Shown piece by piece: positions 18,770-29,189 of a stretch of 64,000 nt of DNA; the first letter of the stretch is position 1; the number at the start of each line of letters is the position of its first letter. Under the pieces are notes generated by a model that did not search any database, was not told the origin of the DNA, and was given only the letters and a program-made list of their open reading frames with translations. The stretch lies in contig NZ_AP022617.1 of the NCBI RefSeq assembly GCF_010731575.1, positions 4,154,001 through 4,218,000 on the forward strand, in the 5' to 3' direction. The translations under genes and the position numbers were made by a program. This stretch comes from Mycolicibacterium monacense (GTDB lineage: Bacteria > Actinomycetota > Actinomycetes > Mycobacteriales > Mycobacteriaceae).

Positions 18770-19546
18770 GTGATGCCAGCCCATCCCGGTGAGGTGGAGC
18801 TCGATTTCGCCCGCGAGTGGGTCGAGTTCTACGACCCGGACAATCCAGAGCACCTGATCGCCGCGGATATGACGTGGCTGCTGTCGAGGTGGACGTGTGT
18901 CTTCGGCACCCCGGCCTGCCAGGGGACCGTCGAGGGCCGGCCCGACGACGGCTGCTGTTCGCACGGGGCCTTCCTGTCCGACGACGACGACCGCGCCCGC
19001 CTCGATGCGGCCGTCGAACAGCTGACCGCCGACGACTGGCAGTTCCGCGACAAGGGCCTGGGCAAGAAGGGCTACCTCGAGATGGACGAGTACGACGACA
19101 AGCCCAACCTGCGGACGCGGAAGTACAAGGGCGCGTGCATCTTTCTCAACCGCCCCGGCTTCGCGGGCGGGATCGGCTGCGCGCTGCACACCAAGGCGCT
19201 GAAGCTGGGCGTCGAACCGCTGACGATGAAACCGGATGTGTGCTGGCAGTTGCCGATCCGGCGGACGCAGGACTGGGTGACCCGGCCGGACGGTTCGGAG
19301 ATCCTCAAGACCACGATCACCGAATACGACCGCCGGGGCTGGGGTGAGGGTGGTGCCGATCTGCACTGGTACTGCACCGGCGACCCGGCGGCCCACGTGG
19401 GCGCGCGGCAGGTGTACGAGTCCTACGGACCCGAGCTGACCGAACTGCTCGGCGAGAAGGCGTACGCGGAACTGGCGGCCATGTGCCGTCGGCGCAGCGG
19501 GCTCGGACTCGTCGCGGTCCACCCGGCGACGCGGGCCGCACAGTGA
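18770..19546 (+). CDS. Conserved Cys-rich protein of unknown function (Rv0495c-like)
   Basis: 258 residues. Cysteines cluster in the N-terminal third ([22 protein letters not shown]) and again at [19 protein letters not shown] and KPDVCWQLP, suggesting a metal or Fe-S site. No named catalytic motif is visible. The GTG at 18770 is preferred over the ATG one codon later because of the -10 spacing. It is translationally coupled (GTGA overlap, 19543-19546) to the YCII gene. Confidence 0.7.
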   Translation: MMPAHPGEVELDFAREWVEFYDPDNPEHLIAADMTWLLSRWTCVFGTPACQGTVEGRPDDGCCSHGAFLSDDDDRARLDAAVEQLTADDWQFRDKGLGKKGYLEMDEYDDKPNLRTRKYKGACIFLNRPGFAGGIGCALHTKALKLGVEPLTMKPDVCWQLPIRRTQDWVTRPDGSEILKTTITEYDRRGWGEGGADLHWYCTGDPAAHVGARQVYESYGPELTELLGEKAYAELAAMCRRRSGLGLVAVHPATRAAQ

Positions 19547-19845
19547 GCGGGCCGGGGGTGTTCCTGTTCAAGCTGGTGCCCCCGCGCGCCGACTTCGCGC
19601 AGACGATGACGGCCGACGAACAGCAGGCGATGGCCGGCCACCAGGACTACTGGCGGGACCTCCTCGCGGCGGGCAAGGTCGTCGTCTACGGTCCGGTGGC
19701 CGATCCGGAGGGGGTGTGGGGGCTGGGCGTGCTGCGCGCCGCGGACCGCGCCGAGGTCCTCGAGATCGGCCGACACGACCCCTCGGTCCTCGCCGGGGTG
19801 AACACCTTCGAGGTCTTCGAGATCATGGGCGGCACAACCGGATAG
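19543..19845 (+). CDS. YCII-related (DABB-like) protein
   Basis: 100 residues from the GTG that overlaps the previous stop. The YCII pattern is clear: [20 protein letters not shown], a middle [20 protein letters not shown], and [16 protein letters not shown] at the end. YCII proteins are small alpha-beta barrel dimers often fused to or paired with enzymes; no activity can be assigned. It is convergent with regX3. Confidence 0.8.
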   Translation: MSGPGVFLFKLVPPRADFAQTMTADEQQAMAGHQDYWRDLLAAGKVVVYGPVADPEGVWGLGVLRAADRAEVLEIGRHDPSVLAGVNTFEVFEIMGGTTG

Positions 19846-19866
19846 GTGTCCGGCGTCGGGGCGGGT

Positions 19867-20553
19867 TCAGCCCTCGAGCTTGTATCCCAGACCGCGCACC
19901 GTGACCAGGTGCACCGGGTTCGCCGGATCCGCCTCGATCTTCGACCGCAGCCGCTTGACGTGGACGTCGAGGGTCTTGGTGTCACCGACGTAGTCCGCAC
20001 CCCACACCCGGTCGATGAGCTGACCGCGCGTCAGCACCCGGCCGCTGTTGCGCATCAGGTACTCGAGGAGGTCGAACTCCTTGAGCGGCAACGTGATCGA
20101 CTGGCCGTTGACGCTGACCACGTGGCGCTCGACGTCCATCCGCACGGGTCCGGCCTCAAGCACCCCGTCGGGGACGCCGGGGTCGTCGACGTCGGTGCCG
20201 CGGCGCAGCACCGCCCGGATCCGCGCGATCAGTTCGCGGGCCGAATACGGTTTGGTGACATAGTCGTCGGCGCCGAGTTCGAGCCCGACGACCTTGTCGA
20301 TCTCGCTGTCGCGGGCGGTCACCATGATGACCGGCACGCTGGACCGGGCGCGCAGTTGCTTGCAGACGTCGGTGCCGCTCATTCCGGGCAGCATCAGGTC
20401 CAGCAGCACGATGTCGGCGCCGGCGCGGTCGAACTCGGCCAGCGCCGAGGGTCCGTCGGCCACCACGGTGGTCTCGAAGCCCTCTTTGCGCAGCAGGAAG
20501 GCCAGGGGATCGGCCAAGGACTCCTCGTCCTCCACGATCAACACACTGGTCAT
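19867..20553 (-). CDS. regX3: OmpR-family response regulator RegX3
   Basis: 228 residues: receiver domain (1-120) with phosphoacceptor D52 in VLLDLMLPGMSG and switch Lys in DDYVTKPYS, and a C-terminal winged helix (GRVLTRGQLIDRVWG, TKTLDVHVKRLRSKIEADPA). RegX3 activates phosphate-starvation genes once SenX3 signals low phosphate. It lies 15 nt downstream of senX3; the longer MIRU-containing gap known from M. tuberculosis is absent here. Confidence 0.95.
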   Translation of the reverse strand: MTSVLIVEDEESLADPLAFLLRKEGFETTVVADGPSALAEFDRAGADIVLLDLMLPGMSGTDVCKQLRARSSVPVIMVTARDSEIDKVVGLELGADDYVTKPYSARELIARIRAVLRRGTDVDDPGVPDGVLEAGPVRMDVERHVVSVNGQSITLPLKEFDLLEYLMRNSGRVLTRGQLIDRVWGADYVGDTKTLDVHVKRLRSKIEADPANPVHLVTVRGLGYKLEG

Positions 20554-20568
20554 TGGTCTCGGGTCCTC

Positions 20569-21747
20569 CTATTGACTCGGTTCATCGTCTACTTCCTGAG
20601 GTCGCGGGTAGGCCGGAATCGACAGGGTGAACGTCGATCCGGTGCCCGGCTGACTCCACAGCCGGATGGCTCCGTTGTGATTGGCGGCGACGTGTTTGAC
20701 GATCGCCAGGCCCAGACCGGTACCGCCGGTCGCCCGCGAGCGGGCCTTGTCGACGCGGAAGAAGCGTTCGAAGACCCGCTCCTGATCGTCTTTGTCGATG
20801 CCGATACCGCGGTCGGTGACCGAGATCTCGATGTTGTCGCCGCGACGCCGCCGGCTCACCGACACCGGGGTCCCCCGCGGCGAGTAGGCGATCGCGTTGG
20901 AGACCAGGTTGGCCAGCGCGGCCACCAGCAGCGTCTGGTCGCCCAGCACCTTGAAGCCGGTCGGCGCATCGGTGGTGATCGCGATGTCGGCGTTGTCGGC
21001 GGCCACCTTGTGGCGCGACAGCGCTTCGGAGACGACGGTGTCGACGTCCACGACGCCGAGGTCGGGCAGCCGCTCACCGCCCTGCAGGCGGGACAGTTCG
21101 ATCAGTTCGCCGATCATGTCGGCGAGTCGATGCGCTTCGTCGACCATCTTCCCGGCGAAGCGGCGCACGGTCTCGGGGTCGTCGGCGGAGGCCAGCAACG
21201 CCTCGGCGAGTAGGCCCATCGCCCCGACCGGGGTCTTGAGTTCGTGGCTGACGTTGGCCACGAAGTCCCTGCGTGTGGCTTCCATCCGGGCGTATTCGGA
21301 GTGGTCGTCGACGTAGACCACCGCGAACCGGCGGTCCGCCTTGGTCAGCAACCGCGCCGCGCCGCGCACCGACAGCCCGGAGCGGCCGGGGTGGGCGACC
21401 CTACGCGGGGACAGGTCGACCTGGACGTCCTCACCGGTGCTCAGCGTGTGCTGCGCGGCTTCCCACGCCCGTTCGTCGAGCAGCCGGTCCCGGACCAGGC
21501 CCAGCTCCTCTGCCCGCACATTGCTGTAGACCACGTCACGGAATTTGTCGACGACGACGATGCCGACGGGCGATGACGAGACGATGTGGGCGAGCATCTG
21601 CGACACGGTGATCCCCGCCGTCTCGGCCGCCCGCCGGCGACGGCGCTCCGCCACCCGAGGGGTGAGCGCGACGCCCACTCCCACGCCCACCAGCAGCGTG
21701 AGTAGCGCCACGACTGCCGTCATCAGCAGTGCGGATGCCACACTCAC
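20569..21747 (-). CDS. senX3: Sensor histidine kinase SenX3
   Basis: 392 residues: N-terminal membrane anchor (about 5-28), a PAS-like domain (about 45-150), the phosphoacceptor H168 in [20 protein letters not shown], and the ATPase domain with N, G1 and G2 boxes ([42 protein letters not shown]). It senses phosphate status through the Pst/PhoU system and phosphorylates RegX3. GTG start at 21747 with a TACGAT hexamer 6 nt upstream, so the transcript is probably leaderless. Confidence 0.95.
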   Translation of the reverse strand: MSVASALLMTAVVALLTLLVGVGVGVALTPRVAERRRRRAAETAGITVSQMLAHIVSSSPVGIVVVDKFRDVVYSNVRAEELGLVRDRLLDERAWEAAQHTLSTGEDVQVDLSPRRVAHPGRSGLSVRGAARLLTKADRRFAVVYVDDHSEYARMEATRRDFVANVSHELKTPVGAMGLLAEALLASADDPETVRRFAGKMVDEAHRLADMIGELIELSRLQGGERLPDLGVVDVDTVVSEALSRHKVAADNADIAITTDAPTGFKVLGDQTLLVAALANLVSNAIAYSPRGTPVSVSRRRRGDNIEISVTDRGIGIDKDDQERVFERFFRVDKARSRATGGTGLGLAIVKHVAANHNGAIRLWSQPGTGSTFTLSIPAYPRPQEVDDEPSQ

Positions 21748-21753
21748 AGCGAA

Positions 21754-21846
21754 ATCGTACGCATGCGGTGAACGTCATCCCAGCAGCGTGCGGCCAAATC
21801 GAGACAAGTCACACCGCGAATCGCAGGAGTTCGGCCGCAGTTCACC
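21754..21846 (-). promoter_or_regulatory. senX3 promoter with two putative RegX3 half-sites
   Basis: The -10 TACGAT lies at 21754-21759 on the minus strand. Immediately upstream is GTTCACC (minus strand, 21767-21773) and 67 nt further GGTGAAC (minus strand, 21840-21846). GTTCACC-like words are the core of actinobacterial Pho-box half-sites, so autoregulation by RegX3 is plausible but the wide spacing is not typical of a single operator. Confidence 0.35.
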
Positions 21847-21880
21847 GCGTGTTTGTGTTGGCCCCCTTGATTCGTGGCCC

Positions 21881-22627
21881 TTACTTCGCGCCCTGGGATG
21901 CCACGGCCGCCGCGCCGGCCGCCGCGGCCTCCGGATCGAGGTACGTGCCGCCTGCCACCGTCGGCTTCAGATCGGAGTCCAGGTCGTAGCGCAGCGGTAT
22001 GCCGGTCGGGATGTTCAGCCCGACCACGTCCTCGTCGGACATGCCGTCGAGGTACTTGACCAGCGCACGCAGTGAGTTGCCGTGCGCTGCGATCAGCACG
22101 GTCTTGCCCTCGCGCAGATCCGGCACGATCGTCTGCTCGAAGTAGGGCACGAAGCGGGCCACCACGTCGGCCAGGCATTCGGTGAGCGGTCCGCCGTCGA
22201 TGTCGGCGTAGCGGGGATCGCGGTCCTGGCTGTACTCGCTGCCGGCCTCGATCGGCGGCGGCGGGGTGTCGTAGCTGCGCCGCCAGGCCATGAACTGCTC
22301 TTCGCCGTACTTCTCTTTGGTCTCGGCCTTGTTCAGCCCCTGCAGCGCCCCGTAGTGCCGCTCGTTGAGCCGCCAGTCCCGGTGCACCGGGATCCAGTGC
22401 CGGTCCGCCTTGTCCAACGCGATGTTGGCCGTGGTGATCGCGCGCCGCAGCAGCGAGGTGTACAGCACGTCGGGCAACCGGTCCAGATCGGCGATCAGCT
22501 CACCGGCCCGCGTGGCCTCGGCCCGGCCCTTGTCGGTCAGGTCGACGTCGACCCAGCCGGTGAACAGGTTCTTCGCGTTCCATTCACTTTCGCCGTGACG
22601 AAGCAGGATCAGCGTGGAATCTCCCAT
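21881..22627 (-). CDS. gpmA: 2,3-bisphosphoglycerate-dependent phosphoglycerate mutase
   Basis: 248 residues. The dPGM signature [20 protein letters not shown] carries the phosphohistidine H11; the second histidine is in [18 protein letters not shown]. The enzyme interconverts 3- and 2-phosphoglycerate in glycolysis and gluconeogenesis. The C-terminus has an Ala-rich tail ([18 protein letters not shown]). It lies between the YbjN gene and senX3, the conserved mycobacterial order. Confidence 0.97.
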   Translation of the reverse strand: MGDSTLILLRHGESEWNAKNLFTGWVDVDLTDKGRAEATRAGELIADLDRLPDVLYTSLLRRAITTANIALDKADRHWIPVHRDWRLNERHYGALQGLNKAETKEKYGEEQFMAWRRSYDTPPPPIEAGSEYSQDRDPRYADIDGGPLTECLADVVARFVPYFEQTIVPDLREGKTVLIAAHGNSLRALVKYLDGMSDEDVVGLNIPTGIPLRYDLDSDLKPTVAGGTYLDPEAAAAGAAAVASQGAK

Positions 22628-22668
22628 GGCTGAATCTTCTCACGGGGGCGGTGGTTGCATCCGAGCCG

Positions 22669-23202
22669 TCAGTCGTCGTCGATGAGGTGCTCGAAGGCGC
22701 GCAGATTCTTCAGCGATTCGCCGCGCGAGACCCGCCACTCCCATTCGCGCTGGATCGAGGATTTGAACCCGAGTTCGAGCAGGGTGTTGAAGTCGTTGTC
22801 GACGGCCTCGAGCACCTGGCCGAGGATGCGGTCGATCTCGTCGGCCGTCACCGAGTGCAACGCCATCCGGCCGACGAGGTAGATGTCGCCGACGTTGTCG
22901 AGGGTGTAGGCGACGCCGTACAGCCTGCGGTTGCGCTTGAGCAGGAACCGGTAGACGCCCTCGTGGTTCTCGTCGGGTTTGCGGCAGACGAACGCCTCGA
23001 TCCGCACCGAGTGCTCACCGATCGACAGGATCGTGTTGGTCTTGAGGCGTCGTTCGCCGGGCAGTTCGACGATGATGCCGGGCAGTCCGCCGTGGGCGCC
23101 CTCGTGGAACGTGTAGGCGAGGTCGTGTTCCTCCAGGGTGTCGACGATCGTCCGCTGGACGGTGTCATCCGTTCGCTGCCCCAGCGGACCGTCGTCACTC
23201 AC
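22669..23202 (-). CDS. YbjN-domain protein
   Basis: 177 residues. The fold of the YbjN/type III chaperone-like family is suggested by an N-terminal helix ([18 protein letters not shown]), a beta sheet with [20 protein letters not shown], and helices ([20 protein letters not shown]). Family members are small cytosolic proteins with regulatory or chaperone-like roles. It overlaps the mshA stop by four bases, so it is co-translated with MshA; whether it acts in mycothiol synthesis is unknown. Confidence 0.8.
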   Translation of the reverse strand: MSDDGPLGQRTDDTVQRTIVDTLEEHDLAYTFHEGAHGGLPGIIVELPGERRLKTNTILSIGEHSVRIEAFVCRKPDENHEGVYRFLLKRNRRLYGVAYTLDNVGDIYLVGRMALHSVTADEIDRILGQVLEAVDNDFNTLLELGFKSSIQREWEWRVSRGESLKNLRAFEHLIDDD

Positions 23203-24518
23203 GCCCGGACCCCCCGTCGCCTCGAGAACCGCCGTGCGGTGCGGCGGGACAGCGTTTCGTCGGCGTGCGGATGCCGGTCGCGGTAGTCGCTGATCGCCCG
23301 GCCGTAGCTGGCCAGCAGGTCGTCGACGGTGTGGGCCCAGGAGAAGGTGGCCGCATGCTCGACTGCGGCCCGCCGCATGGTGGCCGGACCGCGCGACAGC
23401 AGCGAGTCGATGGTGTGCGCCCAGTCGCCGACGTCGTGACCGTCGACCAGCGCACCGGTCACCCCGTCGCGCACCGCCACCGGCAGCCCGCCCACGGCGG
23501 CCGCGACCACCGGGGTGCCGCAGGCCTGCGCCTCGACGGCAACCAGCCCGAACGACTCCGAGTAGCTCGGCACCGCAACAAGATCGGCGGCGCGATACAC
23601 CCGCACCAGATCCTCGCGCGACTGCGGGGGCAGGAACGTCACGCGCTCTGAGATACCCAGTTCGTCGGCGAGGGCAACCAGGTTGTCCGGCGCGGCCAGG
23701 CCCGACCCCGATGGTCCGCCGGCGACCAGCACCCGCACGTCGGGCAGCTTCGCCGCCGCCCGCAGCAGGATGTCGGGCGCCTTGAGCGGCTGGATCCGGC
23801 CGACGAACGCGACGACGGTCTCGCGCGGGTCCAGGCCGAGCGCGGCGCGGGCGGCTGCCCGATCACCGGGGGTGAAGGTGTCCAGGTCGACCCCGGGGTG
23901 CACGACGTCGATGCGTGACGGGTCGGCGTTGTGCAACGAAACCAGTTGTTCGGCTTCGAGTTCGGTGTTGACGATCAGCCGGTCCGCCTCGTCGACCACC
24001 TGCTGCTCGCCGACGGCACGCAGGGGTGGTTCGGGTGAGTCACCCTCGGCCAGTGCGGCGTTCTTCACCGCCGCGAGCGTGTGGGCGGTGTGCACCAGCG
24101 GCACCGCCCAGCGGTCCCGGGCCAGCCAGCCGACCTGACCGGACAGCCAGTAGTGCGAGTGCACGATGTCGTAGTAACCGGGTTCGTGGGTGGCTTCGGC
24201 GCGCAGCACCCCGGCGGTGAACGCGCACAGCTGGGTGGGCAGATCGTATTTGTCGAGCCCTTCGAACGGGCCTGCCACGACGTTGCGCACGAGTACGCCC
24301 GGCGCCACCCGCACGACGGGCGGATCGGCCGATGTCGTGGCGCGGGTGAAGATCTCCACCTCGACGCCGCGGCGCGCCATGTGCAGCGCGCTCTGCAGTA
24401 CGTACACGTTCATCCCGCCGGCATCGCCGGTGCCGGGCTGCGCCAGCGGCGACGTGTGCACCGACAACACGGCCACGCGCTGGGGCGGCCTACCGAGCTG
24501 GTCCGTTGCTAGGCGCAC
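23199..24518 (-). CDS. mshA: D-inositol-3-phosphate glycosyltransferase
   Basis: 439 residues, GT4 family with two Rossmann domains. MshA transfers N-acetylglucosamine from UDP-GlcNAc to inositol-3-phosphate, the first step of mycothiol synthesis. Visible motifs are [20 protein letters not shown] (acceptor and nucleotide loop), [30 protein letters not shown] and the E-x7-E block [20 protein letters not shown]. The start GTG at 24518 gives the family's usual N-terminus. Confidence 0.96.
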   Translation of the reverse strand: MRLATDQLGRPPQRVAVLSVHTSPLAQPGTGDAGGMNVYVLQSALHMARRGVEVEIFTRATTSADPPVVRVAPGVLVRNVVAGPFEGLDKYDLPTQLCAFTAGVLRAEATHEPGYYDIVHSHYWLSGQVGWLARDRWAVPLVHTAHTLAAVKNAALAEGDSPEPPLRAVGEQQVVDEADRLIVNTELEAEQLVSLHNADPSRIDVVHPGVDLDTFTPGDRAAARAALGLDPRETVVAFVGRIQPLKAPDILLRAAAKLPDVRVLVAGGPSGSGLAAPDNLVALADELGISERVTFLPPQSREDLVRVYRAADLVAVPSYSESFGLVAVEAQACGTPVVAAAVGGLPVAVRDGVTGALVDGHDVGDWAHTIDSLLSRGPATMRRAAVEHAATFSWAHTVDDLLASYGRAISDYRDRHPHADETLSRRTARRFSRRRGVRA

Positions 24519-24553
24519 ACACTCATGTCTACACCTCTGTCATCGGCGGGCCG

Positions 24554-25906
24554 TCAGGACGCCGCCTCCGGGCGGCGGGCGCCCGACCGGCGCATCGCGG
24601 CGATCGGGTCGGCGTAGAGACCGCCCAGCGACACCACCCCGGCGCCGGCCTCCTGCACCCGGTTGCCGAACGTCGTCAGCCGGATGTCACGGCCCGGCAG
24701 CACCGAGCGCGCCGTGAACGCCGCCTCGACCAGCGGCATGGCCTCGGGGTACTCGGTGAACGCCTGCCCACCGACCACCAGATCGTCGGGGTTGAGCATG
24801 TCGCGCAGCAACGCGACGGCCTCACCGAGCACGCGTGCCCGCTCGGCCAGCAACGCCTGCGCGGCGTCGTTGCCCTGCCGCGCCGCGCGCAGCACCGCCG
24901 CCATCGTCGAGGTGGGGCCGTCGGCCGCGATGATGCGCTGTCGGCGGGCCGCCGTGAGGACGGCTTCGTCACTGACCGTCGACTCCAATTGGCCACTGCC
25001 GCCGAGCAATTCGGACTGGGCGGGCAGGGCGGCGATGGTGCCGGGACCGCTCGTCGGTGAGTGCACCCGCCCGTCGATCGACAACGCGAAACCGACGGTC
25101 TCCCTGGCGTACACGTACAGGCTGGTCGACGACGGCGCCACGGTCGGCCTGCGCGCACCGAGCAGCAACTCGGCGCCGGCCATGGCGTCGACGTGCGAAG
25201 CGACCGACACCGGCAACCCCAGCGATTCGGCCAGCACCGGGCCGACGGGGGCGTGTGACCAGCCCAGCCGCGGATGGTCGAGGTGGCCGGTGACGCCGTC
25301 GACGACACCGCCTGCGGCCACCCCGACCCACAGCGCACGCCGTCGGTGCCACCGGCTCAGATATTTGCGGGCACTGGCCGACAGCACCGCGAGCGCCGCG
25401 TCCTGCGGACCCCGCGGGGTCGGCGTCTCCACCACGTCGAGCGTCCGGCCGAACAGATCGGTCGCCACGATGCTGGTGGTCTTGGCGCCGATATGGATGC
25501 CGAGGGTGAGGAACGGTTCGTGGTTGACCTCGACCGGCACCCGCGGGCGGCCGATGGCTCCGGAGACCGCGAGGTCGGCCCGCTCGCGCAGGATCGCGGC
25601 GTCGAGGAGCGCGCTGACCTGGCGGTTCACCGTGGCGATGCTCAGCCCGGTGACGCGGGCGATGGCGTCACGGGCGATCGGACCGCGCATGCGGGCGGCG
25701 GCGAAGACCGAAGATGCCGCTGCGTCAGCAACTTTCAGCGCGGGAGCGACGACGTGGCGCTGATGGGTGATGCGCGGCGGCGCCGCGGCGAGGGGGCGCT
25801 TGGACGCCGGCAGACGACGAACGGCGACCGAAGCGGCGGGGGCGGAATCGAGGGTGGCACGCACGGGATGGTCCTTCGGGAGAGTCGGCTGGTGGGTCCT
25901 GGCCAC
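24554..25906 (-). CDS. ROK-family transcriptional regulator (Rv0485-like)
   Basis: 450 residues. An N-terminal disordered leader of about 55 residues is followed by a winged HTH (RGPIARDAIARVTGLSIATV, NRQVSALLDAAILRE) and a ROK domain (TLGIHIGAKTTSIVATDLFG, WVGVAAGGVVDGVTG). The usual ROK zinc motif C-x-C-G-x2-G-C is not visible, so sugar kinase activity is unlikely. Orthologue Rv0485 is a regulator in M. tuberculosis. It diverges from the SDR gene; its target may include the palindrome at 26020-26037. The true start may be one of several in-frame codons in the first 30 residues. Confidence 0.85.
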   Translation of the reverse strand: MARTHQPTLPKDHPVRATLDSAPAASVAVRRLPASKRPLAAAPPRITHQRHVVAPALKVADAAASSVFAAARMRGPIARDAIARVTGLSIATVNRQVSALLDAAILRERADLAVSGAIGRPRVPVEVNHEPFLTLGIHIGAKTTSIVATDLFGRTLDVVETPTPRGPQDAALAVLSASARKYLSRWHRRRALWVGVAAGGVVDGVTGHLDHPRLGWSHAPVGPVLAESLGLPVSVASHVDAMAGAELLLGARRPTVAPSSTSLYVYARETVGFALSIDGRVHSPTSGPGTIAALPAQSELLGGSGQLESTVSDEAVLTAARRQRIIAADGPTSTMAAVLRAARQGNDAAQALLAERARVLGEAVALLRDMLNPDDLVVGGQAFTEYPEAMPLVEAAFTARSVLPGRDIRLTTFGNRVQEAGAGVVSLGGLYADPIAAMRRSGARRPEAAS

Positions 25907-26019
25907 ACCTGCGACTCAACGGGAAGACTCCCTCGGTTCGGTCAGGCGCGGCGAAATGCGCAACGACAACAACAGTGCCGCGCGTCGAAGACCTGACCAT
26001 CGGAGAACACGAGAGTGAA

Positions 26020-26039
26020 TCTAGCACGCTGGCTAGAGT
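26020..26039 (+). promoter_or_regulatory. Palindromic operator overlapping the -10 of the SDR gene
   Basis: TCTAGC-N6-GCTAGA is a perfect inverted repeat at 26020-26037. Its right arm overlaps TAGAGT (26034-26039), a TANNNT -10 ending 7 nt before the ATG at 26047. A repressor bound here would block the leaderless SDR promoter; the divergent ROK regulator is the obvious candidate. Confidence 0.4.
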
Positions 26040-26046
26040 TGGGCAG

Positions 26047-26802
26047 ATGACGACATCTCGAGGCGACCAACGCGTCGCGGTGGTCACCGGCGCCAGCGCC
26101 GGTATCGGCGAGGCGACCGCGAGAAACCTTGCCGCCCAAGGCTTTCACGTGGTCTGTGTGGCCCGCCGAGAGGAACCCATCAAGGCTCTCGCCGACGAGA
26201 TCGGCGGGACCGCCATTGTGGCGGACGTCACGTCCACCGAGGCGGTGGACGCATTGGCCGCGGCGCTGGACCGGGTGGATGTGCTGGTCAACAACGCCGG
26301 CGGCGCCCGCGGGCTGGACCCGATCGCCGAAGCCGACATCGAGCACTGGCGGTGGATGTGGGAGTCCAACGTGCTCGGCACGCTGCTGGTGACCCGCGCG
26401 CTGCTGCCGAAGCTCATCGACTCCGGTGACGGGCTGATCGTCACGGTCACCTCCATCGCCGCGGTGGAGATCTACGACAACGGTGGCGGCTACACCTCGG
26501 CCAAACACGCCCAGGGGGTCCTGCACCGCACGCTGCGCAGCGAGCTGCTCGGAAAACCGGTGCGGCTCACCGAGGTTGCGCCCGGCATGGTGAAGACGGA
26601 CTTCTCGCTCAACCGGTTCGAGGGCGACGAAGAGCGCGCCGAGAAGGTCTACGAGGGGGTCACCCCGCTGGTCGCCGAGGACATCGCCGAGGTGATCGGA
26701 TTCGTCGCCAGCCGGCCCTCGCACGTCGACCTGGACCTGATCGTGATCCGGCCGCGCGATCAGGTCAGCGGCGCCAGCGGCTCACGTTTCAACCGCCGCT
26801 GA
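26047..26802 (+). CDS. Short-chain dehydrogenase/reductase (Rv0484c-like)
   Basis: 251 residues, classical SDR. Cofactor motif AVVTGASAGIGEATARNL, NNAG motif DVLVNNAGGARG, and catalytic S-Y-K in TSIAAVEIYDNGGGYTSAKH (Tyr and Lys in YTSAK). It most resembles the YdfG-type NADP oxidoreductases. Substrate unknown. The ATG at 26047 is chosen over upstream in-frame starts because of the leaderless -10. It is convergent with the L,D-transpeptidase gene. Confidence 0.88.
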   Translation: MTTSRGDQRVAVVTGASAGIGEATARNLAAQGFHVVCVARREEPIKALADEIGGTAIVADVTSTEAVDALAAALDRVDVLVNNAGGARGLDPIAEADIEHWRWMWESNVLGTLLVTRALLPKLIDSGDGLIVTVTSIAAVEIYDNGGGYTSAKHAQGVLHRTLRSELLGKPVRLTEVAPGMVKTDFSLNRFEGDEERAEKVYEGVTPLVAEDIAEVIGFVASRPSHVDLDLIVIRPRDQVSGASGSRFNRR

Positions 26803-26810
26803 CGGCGGGG

Positions 26811-28103
26811 CTACCCGCCGGGGCGGCCGTTGACCGGCTGCGGTGCGCCGGTCGGGGTCACCGGTGCGGTGCTCGGGATGCCCGCCGGCGACGCCTGATC
26901 CGACAGCGCCGACATCGACTTCCACTCCTCCCACGGCACCGCCCAGTCCCAGATGTCGCCGTCGGCGTAGGACAGCTGGATGCGCGTGCCCGTCACCTCC
27001 ACCGGATCGCCGTAGAGCGCGGTGCGGAAGTACTGCTCGGCATCCGACTCGGACAGGTTGATGCAGCCGTTGGTCACGTTGCTGTTGCCCTGTGAACCCA
27101 GGCTGGCGGGGTTGGCGTGGATGAACTCGCCGTTGTTGGAGATCCGCACCGCGAACCGCTCACGGACGTTGGCGTAACCGGCGGCCGGGTTGGTCATGTA
27201 GAAGTCCTCGTACTTCTCGGTGACCACGTGGATGCCGCTGCGGGTGACGTTGCGGTCGAGGTCGCCCTCGCCGTAGCTGCACGGGAAGTCCATGATCACC
27301 GCGCCGGCCTCGTCGATCACCTGGATGCGGTGCGATGACGCCTCGGCCCGGACCACCTGGCGGCGGCCGATCGTGAAGTCCAGCGAGGAGTCGGCGGCGC
27401 CGTAGGCGTCCTCGCCGAATTTCACCCCGTAGAACCGGGCGTCCACCCGCACGGTGGTGCCCGGCGCGAAGTACTCCTTGCTGCGCCAGTGCAGCCGGGA
27501 CCCGGCGGCCTCGTCGGGCAGCCACGCCCAGCTGCCCTCGGTCGGCGGGTTGGTGGTCACCGACAGCGCCTTCTCGACCGTGGCCCGGTCCTCGTCGCCG
27601 ATCGAGGCGTCGAACTGCAGGATGACCGGGGCGGCGACGCCGACGGTCTGCCCGTCGGACAGCTGGAACTGGCCGTTGACCTGGGTGGCCGGGTCGAGCG
27701 TGGTGAACTTTCCGCTGACGGGGACGGCCTTGCCGTCCTCCCCGACCGCCGAGCCGGACCAGCTGTAGGTCACCCCGTAGCCGAGCGGTTCACTCACCGT
27801 GAAGACGTTGCGGTCCTGGTTCAGGGCACCGGCGACGGGCTTGCCCTGGGCGTTCATCAGCGCGACCCGCTGGAACCAGCCGCCGCTGACCTCGACCCGC
27901 ACCGGCTCGGTGGGTGAGACGTCGGTGGCGGAGGTGGCCGGTTCGAACGCCAGCGACGCCGACGCGGGCGCCTGCGCGGCCTCACCGGGGTTGCTGATCG
28001 AGCGGCTACACGCCGCGAGCGCTCCGGGCGCGACGAGTCCGACCGCCAGGGCGGTCAGGGCACGCCGCCGATTCATGGGCGGCAGCTTGTCGGCGGCACT
28101 CAC
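26811..28103 (-). CDS. lprQ: Lipoprotein L,D-transpeptidase (LprQ/Ldt5-type)
   Basis: 430 residues. An N-terminal lipoprotein signal ends in a lipobox [11 protein letters not shown]. Two Ig-like domains follow (about 45-260), then a YkuD catalytic domain with [12 protein letters not shown] and [10 protein letters not shown]; the catalytic Cys is in TNGC. The family consensus is SHGC, so Asn replaces the usual His, as I recall for Ldt5. The Pro-rich C-terminal tail ([18 protein letters not shown]) is also an Ldt5 trait. The enzyme makes 3-3 cross-links in peptidoglycan. A TATGTT hexamer (28112-28117) sits 8 nt before the GTG start, inside the 15-nt gap after murB. Confidence 0.93.
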   Translation of the reverse strand: MSAADKLPPMNRRRALTALAVGLVAPGALAACSRSISNPGEAAQAPASASLAFEPATSATDVSPTEPVRVEVSGGWFQRVALMNAQGKPVAGALNQDRNVFTVSEPLGYGVTYSWSGSAVGEDGKAVPVSGKFTTLDPATQVNGQFQLSDGQTVGVAAPVILQFDASIGDEDRATVEKALSVTTNPPTEGSWAWLPDEAAGSRLHWRSKEYFAPGTTVRVDARFYGVKFGEDAYGAADSSLDFTIGRRQVVRAEASSHRIQVIDEAGAVIMDFPCSYGEGDLDRNVTRSGIHVVTEKYEDFYMTNPAAGYANVRERFAVRISNNGEFIHANPASLGSQGNSNVTNGCINLSESDAEQYFRTALYGDPVEVTGTRIQLSYADGDIWDWAVPWEEWKSMSALSDQASPAGIPSTAPVTPTGAPQPVNGRPGG

Positions 28104-28118
28104 GTGTACCCAACATAC

Positions 28119-29171
28119 CTAGAGAGTGCAGCCGACCAGTGTCGGCTCGGGGGTGAGTTCGATCCCGAAGGTGGTTCGCACACCGTCGCGCACCGTCCTG
28201 GCCAGCGCGATCACGTCCGCTGTGGTCGCATGGCCCCGATTGGTCACAGCAAGCGCGTGTTTGGTCGACAACCGGGCCGGGGCGTCGTCGCCGGGGTAAC
28301 CCTTGCCGAACCCCGCGTGTTCCACCAACCAGCCGGCGGCCAGCTTCACCCCGTCCGGGGCGGGATAGCTGGGCACCGGACCGTCCACCTCGGCGGCGAG
28401 GCGTTCGTGGTCCGCCGTCGTGACCACGGGGTTGGTGAAGAACGATCCGACGCTCCACGTGTCGCGGTCGGGTTCGTCGAGCACCATGCCCTTACCGCGG
28501 CGCAGCGCCAGCACCGCGTCGCGCACCGCGACCGGATCGGCGCGGCCGCCCGGTTCCACGTCGAGCGCCCTGGCCAGTTCGCCGTAGCGCAGCGGCGCGC
28601 TGCGGCCCCCGACGTCGAGCGCGAACTCCACCTCGAGCACCACGGCGTGATCGGAGTGCTTCAACACGCTGGTTCGGTACCCGAAGGCCATGTCCTGCGG
28701 TGTCACCCAATCGTCTCGGCCGGTGCGTCGGTCGAACAGCCGCACGCGCCGGATGTTGTCGGCGACCTCGGACCCGTAGGCGCCGACGTTCTGCACCGGT
28801 GTCGCCCCTGCCGAACCGGGGATTCCCGACAGGCACTCCAACCCGCCGAGGCCGTGTGCCAGCGCGGTGACCACGACGTCGTCCCAGTTCGCACCCGCCT
28901 CGGCGCGCACGATGCCGTCGCGCACGGTGATCTCGCTGTTGGCCACCCGGATCACCGTGAGGTCGGCCATGTCGTCGGCGAGCACCACGTTCGAACCGCC
29001 GGCGAGGATCAGCGCGTCCCGGCCGACGGGTGCGCGCAGGGCGGCGACGAGTTGTTCGGTGCTGGTCGCGGTGACGAGCCGCCGCGCGACCGGTCCGACC
29101 CGCAGCGTGGTCAAGGGAGCCAGCGCGACGTCGGCTTCGACCTCCGCGCCCGCGAGTTCCTGACCGGTCAC
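28119..29171 (-). CDS. murB: UDP-N-acetylenolpyruvoylglucosamine reductase
   Basis: 350 residues, type I MurB. It reduces the enolpyruvyl group to give UDP-MurNAc with FAD and NADPH. FAD-binding motifs are [15 protein letters not shown] and [36 protein letters not shown] and the catalytic serine in [11 protein letters not shown] are present. The GTG at 29171 is supported by a -10 TACCGT (29180-29185, minus strand). The divergent DUF2505 gene starts only 26 nt away. Confidence 0.96.
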   Translation of the reverse strand: MTGQELAGAEVEADVALAPLTTLRVGPVARRLVTATSTEQLVAALRAPVGRDALILAGGSNVVLADDMADLTVIRVANSEITVRDGIVRAEAGANWDDVVVTALAHGLGGLECLSGIPGSAGATPVQNVGAYGSEVADNIRRVRLFDRRTGRDDWVTPQDMAFGYRTSVLKHSDHAVVLEVEFALDVGGRSAPLRYGELARALDVEPGGRADPVAVRDAVLALRRGKGMVLDEPDRDTWSVGSFFTNPVVTTADHERLAAEVDGPVPSYPAPDGVKLAAGWLVEHAGFGKGYPGDDAPARLSTKHALAVTNRGHATTADVIALARTVRDGVRTTFGIELTPEPTLVGCTL

Positions 29172-29179
29172 GGGCGGTA

Positions 29180-29189
29180 ACGGTAGCGT
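29180..29189. promoter_or_regulatory. Interlocked divergent -10 boxes of murB and DUF2505 gene
   Basis: The 10-mer ACGGTAGCGT contains TACCGT on the minus strand (29180-29185, 8 nt from the murB GTG) and TAGCGT on the plus strand (29184-29189, 8 nt from the ATG at 29198). The two hexamers share two base pairs. Confidence 0.4.

Noticed and set aside
20554..20568. MIRU-type minisatellite between senX3 and regX3
   Set aside because: The gap is only 15 nt; the repeat known from M. tuberculosis is not present.
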